In this document: in pieces, positions 56,668 to 64,000 of the stretch | Layout of the letters: each line of letters opens with the position of its first letter | Position numbering within the stretch: position 1 is the stretch's first letter | Assembly: GCA_030704615.1 (NCBI GenBank) | Contig: CM060732.1 | Coordinates: 74,131,053-74,195,052, forward strand | DNA from: Takakia lepidozioides | Lineage: Eukaryota > Streptophyta > Takakiopsida > Takakiales > Takakiaceae | Reading direction: 5' to 3' | DNA: 64,000 bases | Translations under genes and position numbers: made by a program | Notes under the pieces: generated by a model | Databases searched by the model: none | Seen by the model: only the letters and a program-made list of their open reading frames with translations | What the model was told of the DNA's origin: nothing

Positions 56668-56839
56668 CAAACCAACTTAACAACTGAGGTGGTCATAGGT
56701 CTTCTCCTCAAGGAGGAGAAACGAAGAGGTCAAGGGGCATCTTTTGTAGACAAGGCTTTGTTCATCGGTACATCGTTTGGCTAACTTTCTCACATACAAA
56801 CTTATATCTCCTTCCCAGTATTCTTGGGAGATGATAGCA

Positions 56840-57466
56840 AACACCGTCATTAGTGGAGAAGGTTCAATCTCACTTCTGATAAATCAATGAGATATTCGAG
56901 AAGTACAATGTGTACTATACGTACCTTCCTTAACCAAAAACTTGTTGTCAGTGAGGAAAATAATTGATGCAGGATATAGAGTGCTATTCCAGAAAGAAAG
57001 CTGCTTCATCTCAGATAACAAAGGTCAAGTAGTAGCATAGACAATGGTCTATATAGATTGGAGAATCAAAGTTCTAGTGCTCTTGCAACCTATTCACCAG
57101 GGACAGGATCAAGACTAGTCATGTCAGAAACTGAGTTATGGCATAGACGATTGGGACATGTGAGCATCAATAAGTTGAGACAGATGAAACAGTCAACTTC
57201 TTTTGTAGAAGAACTGTCATTGAAAGATGTCACCAACCTTGATTTCTGTAAAGGTTGCATAGAAGGGAAGCAGCATAGAACTCAGTTTCCTAGTGATGGT
57301 GGACGGAGAGCCACAAACATTCTGGAAATCATACATTCTGATGTATGCGGACCAATGCAAACTAAGTCCTTTGGAAGATTCTTACAAAAATTCAAGGAGT
57401 TCAAAGTATTTGCAGAGAAACAAACAGGAAATGTCCCGAAGATTCTCAGATCCGACAATGGAGCTG
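56840..57466 (+). pseudogene. copia protease end, GAG-pre-integrase and partial integrase
   Basis: Around 56860-57010 the frame still reads VLYVPSLTKNLLSVRKIIDA, typical of the end of copia protease, with stops. From 57058 a frame carries ELWHRRLGHVSINKL and FCKGCIEGKQHR (the H ... C-x2-C pre-integrase finger), then EIIHSDVCGPM. The core then jumps straight to FLQKFKEFKVFAEKQTGN, so roughly 30-40 residues around the central part of the core are deleted. The frame runs on past 57465 into the gypsy LTR. Confidence 0.75.
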
Positions 57467-57910
57467 TCATGTACCTAAGCATCGTGCCACAACATACATC
57501 GCTGTCCACCATACATTCTAAGCACACAATCCTAGAAAGTTATGCCACAATATCCACCCTACAAAGCCCTCACCACACTCCTTCTCAATACCTAGAGCTA
57601 TGGAGGTGGGAGAGGCTCATGGAGGCTCAACTACAAGAAGATGAGCCCTTCTCAACACTCACAAGGGGAAAACCCATCCCCATGTCCCAAGTGAGGTTTG
57701 ACACCTCACTTGGCATGTGAGACCAAATGAAGTCCCAACACACACAATACAAATATACATATCCAAAATATCCTAGTTACTAGAAGTAGGTAATTCTAGT
57801 TAACCATGACTAAAACCATGATAGCTATCGTGCACCTAAGCATCGTGCCACAACATACATCGCTATCCACCATACATTATAAGCACACAATCCTAGAAAG
57901 TTATGCCACA
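57465..57910 (-). repeat. LTR of copy B (446 bp)
   Basis: In element orientation it begins TGTGGCATAA and ends GTACATGACA. As in copy A, the same ~85-bp segment forms both ends. It is about 97 bases shorter than copy A because of a deletion next to the second segment. A polypurine-type AGGGGGA precedes it. Confidence 0.85.
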
Positions 57911-58164
57911 ATCGTCCCCCTAGCTGGATTAGGTCCCTCTAACACCGGATAGCTGACAAGTATCCATCTCAATAAGATCATCGCTTGGTCTTCAATTGCA
58001 CATCTCCCAATTTTCTAAAGTATATGGATCAAGAGGTCGGGTGCAATGAGAGCCCCATCGTTAGTCACTTGCTTGCAATCCATGATCTTCAATTGAGTAT
58101 CCATGGCGTTGAGCTCCCACCAGCTAGACCTTGGATCATTTGTCAACTACACCATTGTCATGCC

Positions 58165-59435
58165 CACTACCTATGGCCAACGCATCGTGGACACAACCAT
58201 TCTCCACTAGGAACCTCCTCAAGTGGCGGTGTCAAGCATCCCATATGCCACCCCTTTGAGCATTTGTCACACACCAACATGGTTGCGGCACCACCAGCAT
58301 GCCCACATAGCATGCAACGCAATCCTGTAGGTACCACTGCAAGAATGGGATCTATCCTCCCATCCACATGTGGAAGGTGACATGGCGCACAATTGCGCAC
58401 ATGGTCCTTCCATACCATACCATCTCGACCCTCCAGAATCAACACTCTTGAAGGCAACACCTCCCGGACCCTTAGAATCACACGTCCTGTTGTGACATCC
58501 AAAGTCATAGGCGCTGTTTGCTACAGATACACATAGTCCCCAGGGTGGAAACGCCGAACACCTGACCGATATCCCCCTCCACGTATAGTGACATATCTCA
58601 ATGTGTCTTGGTGTTGGGCAATAGCAAGGTTCTCAAAAGCCATAGGCATGACTATCTTGAACAACTCTGCCCGCTGGGCACATGCTTGTGTCCACACATC
58701 CGGATCATCAAGGTTGAGGACTACTGCAGTCTCCCTACGAATAGATGCAGGCAAATCTGGCTCTCGGCCAAAGAGAAGGAAATAAGGCGAGAATGAGGCA
58801 AGCGATGTTTGTTTGCTAAACCTGTAGCCCATGGCCAACCAAGGTAGCTGAAGGTCCCAATCTCTGAAGTGTCCCTTCTGCAAGCCATACTTGCGCAAGC
58901 CTTGCTTGACTGTTTGTACAACCCTCTCTGCCAAGCCATCAGCCTCGAGATGATCCCGAGAAGTAGTGCGGTGATCTATCAAGGCTTGCACACACAAAGC
59001 CTGAAACTCCCCCAAGAACTCTCTCCCCTGGTCCGTGAATACCTCGGCTGGAGCACCAAATTGGCTAAGCACTCGATCTAAGAATGCATACGCAGCCCCC
59101 TCACTTGCCTTGTCAGGCAATGCCACCAATTCAATCCACTTGGAGAAATGTTCCATCATCACCAGCACATACTTGTTATGGCGAATCGTTAGTGGCAATG
59201 GGCTTACGAAGTCAAGACTCCAACGATAGCACAAACCCATAATGGATAAAGGATGAAATTGTGGAGTATATGCATTGAAAGAAGCCCGCACTCTATCACA
59301 CACCATGCACCTTACCACTAACTGTTGCACATCCGTGTGCATGCACCGCCACCAGTACTGTCCTTGCAGAAAATTATGAATGCGCCGCACCCCAAAATGT
59401 CCCAACTCCTCATGGGCATGGCATACCAATCGCAC
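58165..59435 (-). pseudogene. integrase with PHD finger, copy B
   Basis: A 304-residue frame (59435-58521) has the H2C2 finger (ELGHFGVRRIHN ... CMVCDRV), core residues in SLDFVSPL, FTDQGREFLGEF and EADGLAERVVQTVKQG, and ends at FHPGDYVYL with a TAG where copy A has CAG. Past that single stop the frame continues (58508-58167) with the C-terminal part and a complete PHD finger: CMLCGHAGG, VCDKCSKGWHMGC, LTPPLEEVPSGEWLCPRC, giving C4-H-C3. The zinc ligands are all intact, which makes this the better copy of the module. Confidence 0.82.
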
Positions 59436-59525
59436 TCGTTATGTTGGATGAGGCACAATCCTCACTCGTCCATCCTCCCATACTCGGAGTAGGTGAGTCC
59501 CCTCCCACTTGAACCTCTTGGCTCG

Positions 59526-61135
59526 TTATAGGATCCGATCTCTCTCCTTAGCAGTTACACTGGCTGCTGTCTCTCCTGTACGAAGATAGGCCAACACTGC
59601 TGCATCTTCATGCACATCCTTAGCACCACCAAGCTCCTCACTGATCTCCGGATCGTCATGCACACCATCTACATGACCAATGCTATGGGATGGACCAGCT
59701 TGAGCTCCCATTACTAGGATGCACAAGAAGGCAGATGCATGCCATCCTGACACCATCTCCTCATCCGTCTCACCATGCCACCGAGCTCCAGTATCATCAT
59801 GCTTGCTCGTACATGGATTACAACTCAACCCATCTGCATCCCGATTGACTATACCGGCTCGATGCACCACCTGGAAGTCGTACTCTTGAAGCATAAGTGC
59901 CCAACATGCAAGCTTCCATGTAAGCTTGTCTTACTCCATCAACCACTTCAATGGTTGGTGATCCGTGACAAGGGTGAAGAGGTTGCCATAGAGGTAGCAT
60001 CTGAAATGTGCCACTACCCATACTGCAGCTAGACACTCCCCTTCATATGAGCTATACTTCGCCTCGGCATCATTGTTCAAGCGGCTGACATATGCCACTA
60101 CGAACTCTCTTCCTTCGTCATCCACCTGTGTGAGCACTGCTCCAATCCGTATGTAGCTGGAAAGGCCGCCCCCGAATAGGCCGCCTCGGAATAGGTGCAA
60201 AAGTCAATCGAGCCTTGAGTTCCTCAAAGGCTTCCTCCTGCTCATCTTCCCACTGCCATTCCTGACCCACCTTAATTAACTTGGTAAGAGCCTTTGCAAT
60301 GCTGCTAAATCCCTTGACAAACCGTCGATAGTAGTTTGCCAACCCCATAAAAGCACGAAACTCTGCTAACATCTATGGGGCGTGGAATGCATGCAATGGC
60401 CTCCACCTTTGTCTTTTGAACACCCAATCCTCCAGGGTATATCATATGGCCGAGATACTCAATCTGGTTGTGGAAGAACTTGCACTTCCCAGGGTGCAAT
60501 TTCAACCCGTGCGCTCTCAAGTGCTCAAACACCACCTGAAGGTGTCTCTCATGCTCCTCAACCGTAGCACTAAAGATGATGATGTTATCAATGTAGCACC
60601 GGACGAAGTCTAGCCCCGCGAGAATCCTATCCATGACCCTCTGAAACTTTGCAGGAGCATTCTTCAACCCAAACGGTAAGAACTGCCATTGGTACAAGCA
60701 ATCCTTCCCATGTTGGTTAATCCCCCAGAATGTCGTCTTTTGCTTGTCAGCCTCTTTGATTGGCAACTGGTGGTAACCGGATCGCAAGTCCAATGTTCTA
60801 AACACCTTTGCATGCCCAATGGCATCAAAGATCTCCTCTGGAGTTGGCATGGCATATCTATCGGACTTAGTCTGACGGTTCACAGGACGATAGTCCCCAC
60901 ACATCCTTCTTTTTGTCCAATTGCCATAGATATCCTTCTTAGCTGGCATCACCATTGTCGAGGCATACTCCCCGTCTGACAACTCCACCAATCCAGCTTC
61001 GAACAACTCCATAGTCCGTGACTGGATCAATGACCTCTCCATGTCACTATACCGGTAGGGCCTTCGAAAGATTGGTGTGTCACTTGCCAAATCAATACAA
61101 ATCTCCTGACCCTTCAAACTCCCCAAATCCTTCAA
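59526..61135 (-). pseudogene. reverse transcriptase and RNase H, copy B
   Basis: The RT is open for 276 residues (61135-60305) with RPYRYSDMERSLIQSR, CGDYRPVNRQTKSDRYAMP, LDLRSGYHQLP and LHPGKCKFFHNQIEYLGHMI. The catalytic box reads CYIDNIIIFSA where copy A has CYIDDIIVFSA: the second Asp is Asn, which should abolish polymerisation. Frameshifts separate the following pieces: the thumb/connection (60372-60118), RNase H (60200-59931, VAYVSRLNNDAEAKYS and YEGECLAAVW) and the linker to integrase (59894-59526). Confidence 0.8.
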
Positions 61136-61294
61136 CAGGAAGGCAAAGCAATTTCTATAAGCCCTTAGAAATCGTTGGATCCTCCGTCTCTCTCCTCCGG
61201 TGACTGTAGGTCCAACATCTGGTTCCCAATTGTCCTCAGTGACTACAACCTTGGGTACACCAGGCTTGGAGGTAGGAGACGAATTCTTTGGTTG

Positions 61295-61549
61295 CTAGAT
61301 AGCAACCTCTTGGGCCTTGTCCGCCCAATCTGACTGTGGCGTAGCCTCCACTTGCTCCGCCATAGCCACCTTGAGAACATCCTCTGAGCAAGAAACATTC
61401 TCAACCTCTTCAAAAACCTTGGCTACCTTGGCCTCCAACTGATCCTCAGTCCATGGCTCTCCCCACGCCTCATACTGCTCACCCCCATGATTCAATAATT
61501 CTCTCTTTGTGCATCTCATCCCACATCTGTCATGGGTGTTTGCAACCCA
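61295..61549 (-). pseudogene. linker upstream of RT, copy B (broken end)
   Basis: The frame (EQYEAWGEPWTEDQLEAK ... VEATPQSDWADKAQE) matches copy A 31190-31420, where the corresponding frame is shifted. The match to copy A ends around the GCAAACACCC at about 61540. Confidence 0.6.
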
Positions 61550-61625
61550 GGTAGGTCTGCAAAGCCTCCCTCCCACACCCCTGCATATCTTGCGATCATC
61601 GCGTTCCATGACAAAACATCAAACA
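61550..61625 (-). pseudogene. PPR-gene fragment at the breakpoint of copy B
   Basis: On the minus strand the sequence reads LFDVLSWNAMIARYAGVWEG, the end of one PPR motif and the start of the next (compare VVSWNAMIAGYAQHG). It is only about 25 codons long and joined directly to the broken end of the gypsy element, so it is probably a relic of the target gene or of template switching. Confidence 0.5.
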
Positions 61626-62305
61626 GATGGTGAGGAGACCAAAAAAGCCCAAGTCCCAGCCCAGTGTAAAGTTCGGCGGTGTAATCTAGACCGTTAGATC
61701 TTAAATAATCTAGACCATTAGATCTTATAAAATCTAACGATTCAAAATCATTTCCATCACATGATCTAACCTTGTAGGGTATTACTGTTCAAATAACGAT
61801 GGTGAAAAAAATCTAACGGTGAATTTTTGTCATTTTTACCTCAGGTAAATTTCATAGGGTGTCCCACACATGGGGCAACCTACAAACTTGGAACTATTTG
61901 ATTTCATGAATCCTACACAAAGTTGTAGGGTTTCAAAGTCGAACCAATCAGAATGCTTGTATACACTAAGAGCCCTATGACCAATCACGCTTTTTGGGGG
62001 GTTATATCAAATGAGTGTTTACCAAGTGGCAAAAATGGACAGTCTTGGGACCAGCAGTGCATGGTCATAGGTACTGATAGAAGCGTTAATAGGGAGTTTG
62101 GTCATAAACGCCTGTTCGGTCATAGGCCAAGTTACCCTACAACCATGACCATTGCGTATTTTAATCTCTCATATCTATCTTGCGACATTTGTAAAGCCAC
62201 GTCCATCCAGGTCCAATTTATTGAACATATATCAAATCGACACATGAAAATATGACAAGACCACTGTAAAATTCAAAATACACGTGTAGGGATGTAGTCG
62301 TATAA
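61626..62305. other. no gene seen; short TCTAGACC(G/A)TTAGATCTT direct repeat
   Basis: A 20-base unit occurs twice near 61685 and 61709, each copy partly palindromic around AGATCT. The rest is AT-rich and non-coding. Confidence 0.5.
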
Positions 62306-63512
62306 GCAAAGCAAGGTACAGCCAGTACATTGTTGGGGGCGGCTACGGCAATTTGCCAAGCTCCATTGTTTTCTACCACGACAATTGTAATGTCGGGGAT
62401 TCGGCCAGCTGCTATGTTCAGACTAGCAGCTAAACTCTGTGAGAGTGGTGATGCATCGGCACTATCTGTGGGGATAGCGGATAATGTGCAGTGCATGGAT
62501 GCCCTAGACTCAAGGGTGAAGATAGCCACAGCTGCACCATGGCAAGAGGCAACTGCAAGGTTGCAGGAGTTGCCAGCTAGACCAACCATTGAGCGTAGTA
62601 TGGTGACTCCTGGGGTAGTCCTGGTGGACAATCAGGATGGTGTGTTTCAGTTGGGTGGCCCAACCGGGAGGAGGTATAGGCCACTGCGGGTCTTGTTGGA
62701 GTCGGAAGCACAGCCATTGATGTTGGGGAGAGCAGCAATTGCAGGCTTGGGCCTTACAGAGGCGGATTTGGAGCCTTGCCCTTTCCAAATTCAAACATCT
62801 TTGGGTGGTTCAGAGAAGACATGAGGGATTACACGCCATGAGCTCTTCATTCGATTGCAGCCGGATCATCCTACGGACGGCTCAGTCATGAGAGCTAAAG
62901 CCATTGTTACGGACGCGATGTCCTATGATGTGCTTGTTGGTGGGGCGGTGTTATACCCCATGGGATTCACTCTGGACTTTTGGGAGGAAACGACATCGTA
63001 CAGGCCGGAATGGCAGTCAGGAGATGGCCGACGTGCACTGCTCCCAGTGCGGTTTATTGGGAATGTAGCGGTGGATCATATGAACATGATGCCCACATTG
63101 GCTGCATTCTCAGGGGTGGTGGCTTGGGGTGGTGAGCTCTTGGAGGACAATAGCCATGCAGATGATAGGCCATCACCTGATGAGGACAAACAATTGGCAT
63201 ACAAGGCTGATTTGCTTCATCATGTGCCTGTGCACTGTGGGGTACGGTTGGGAATTTGCATCGAGTAGTAAGTGAGTGTGTGCACCATGCATGGCGGGAG
63301 TCCTTTCCATTGATGAGTGAGGGGAGTTTAGTGACATCACTTGGACCTCCTGAGTTAGCTCATTTGGACACAGTGCCCATTACCTGGCAACCACCTGACT
63401 CAGGGATTTGTTTGCTAGATCTATTTGGAGGCATGAGCACTGGGCTTGCAGGAGTGTTGCAAGCAGGGATTAAAGTACCCAAGTACTTGTATGTGGAGAA
63501 GGATGAGATAGT
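62306..63512 (+). mobile_element. Ty3/gypsy copy C: protease to methyltransferase motif I
   Basis: It matches copy A 29022-30212 almost base for base, starting at GCAAAGCAAGGT and ending at GAGAAGGATGAGATAG, and breaks off on both sides. The frame 62330-62824 covers the protease; 62855-63268 the DVLVGGAVLYPMGF linker; 63256-63603 the start of the methyltransferase with LLDLFGGMSTGLAGVLQAG (near 63412-63465). The protease motif reads LLESEAQ: catalytic Asp is Glu (62699-62701) and the Gly is also replaced, so it is inactive. A TGA lies at 62822. Confidence 0.85.
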
Positions 63513-64000
63513 TCGGGGTTGGGGTGTTTGCTGGAAGAACTTCACGCAGTCAGTGTCAGCTGTTAGCAGCAAGTATTCACGATTTGTACACAGGTCGGGA
63601 TAGCTGAAGGACCAAGGATAGAGGTCCATATTCATCCAAGAGGGCCGGATTTCAAATACAAGATTACTTCTGATTCCCTGTGGATCAATAGCTACAAGAA
63701 ATCTGCTAATGAGAAGATGGTCTGCTAATGAAAGCACCTTCTTCAACACATTTTCACCATGTTTTTCCCTCTTATCAGAATCGGCCCTAAATTTTCATGT
63801 TGAATTTTGCAAGTTAGTTGGTGGAATGAACCTGGGATAGTTTGGAGTGACTTTGACATGATACTGCCAATGTGACAACAGGAAAGTATCCAAAAAGAGG
63901 TAACAGAGATGAGGAGAAGCTGTGGAATGAATACTTTCTGACCCCAGTCAATGGTGGGACAACCGAGGCAAAAAGATAAAAAACAATAGCGACCGCCATA
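63513..64000. other. no gene seen
   Basis: After the end of copy C the reading frame continues by chance to 63603. Other ORFs are short and without motifs. Confidence 0.4.

Larger units (their letters stand above)
55643..57464 (+). mobile_element. Ty1/copia retrotransposon, truncated by a gypsy insertion
   Basis: The 5' LTR, primer binding site, gag, a degraded protease/pre-integrase stretch and the start of integrase are in order. At 57465 the integrase coding sequence stops in mid-codon region (RSDNGA) and the LTR of gypsy copy B starts, so B inserted into this element. No 3' LTR of the copia element is present. The element itself inserted upstream of, or in an intron of, the minus-strand methylase-like gene. 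Confidence 0.85.
57465..61549 (-). mobile_element. Ty3/gypsy copy B (same family as copy A), 3' half
   Basis: On the minus strand it runs from just upstream of RT through RNase H, integrase and PHD finger to the LTR at 57465-57910, and corresponds to about 31165-35323 of copy A. Its upstream end breaks off at about 61549, where a PPR-gene fragment begins. The methyltransferase, protease and gag are missing. The part of the family directly before the missing segment occurs as copy C, in the opposite orientation, 750 bases away. Confidence 0.85.

Overview
The window reads as nuclear DNA of a land plant, most probably a seed-free vascular plant (fern or lycophyte); this is an inference from content, not a database match. 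The pointers are an intronless PLS-class pentatricopeptide (PPR) gene with a DYW domain, a spliced plant-type NDC1 nucleoporin, a plant calcium-dependent protein kinase, an armadillo-repeat gene of the plant U-box family, a nuclear tRNA-Lys, and a dense load of nested transposons.

Host-type genes are widely spaced: an ARM-repeat protein (4.4-5.7 kb, minus, two exons), the PPR-DYW gene (15.5-18.2 kb, minus), tRNA-Lys(CUU) (20.3 kb, minus), an FCP1-like phosphatase fragment (24.9-25.4 kb), a group II intron maturase-X-like gene (40.6-41.3 kb), NDC1 (45.1-48.2 kb, plus, four phase-0 exons joining to 577 residues), an intronless CDPK (50.1-51.8 kb, minus) and a spliced methylase-like fragment (54.7-55.6 kb, minus).

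Mobile DNA fills the rest. A 6.1-kb DNA element with ~75-bp terminal inverted repeats (7.1-13.2 kb) carries a frameshifted MULE/SWIM-type transposase remnant and a GTCTGC motif scattered over its whole length. Two unrelated tRNA-derived SINEs lie at 14.0 and 39.1 kb. A LINE (36.3-39.0 kb) has a recognisable reverse transcriptase. An 896-bp hAT-like element (39.3-40.2 kb) has a perfect 8-bp target duplication. A Ty1/copia element (55.6-57.5 kb) is interrupted by a Ty3/gypsy element.

The most interesting object is that Ty3/gypsy family, seen as one long plus-strand copy (A, 27.6-35.3 kb) and two fragments (B, 57.5-61.5 kb minus; C, 62.3-63.5 kb plus). Between protease and reverse transcriptase it encodes a cytosine-5 DNA methyltransferase domain (motifs I, IV, VI, VIII and a C-terminal motif are all recognisable across frameshifts), and its integrase ends in a PHD finger. 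Its LTR begins and ends with the same 85-bp TG...CA segment. All three copies are mutated. A retrotransposon carrying both a DNA-methylation writer and a histone-tail reader is the best candidate here for a notable system; related arrangements may exist in other lineages and I could not search.
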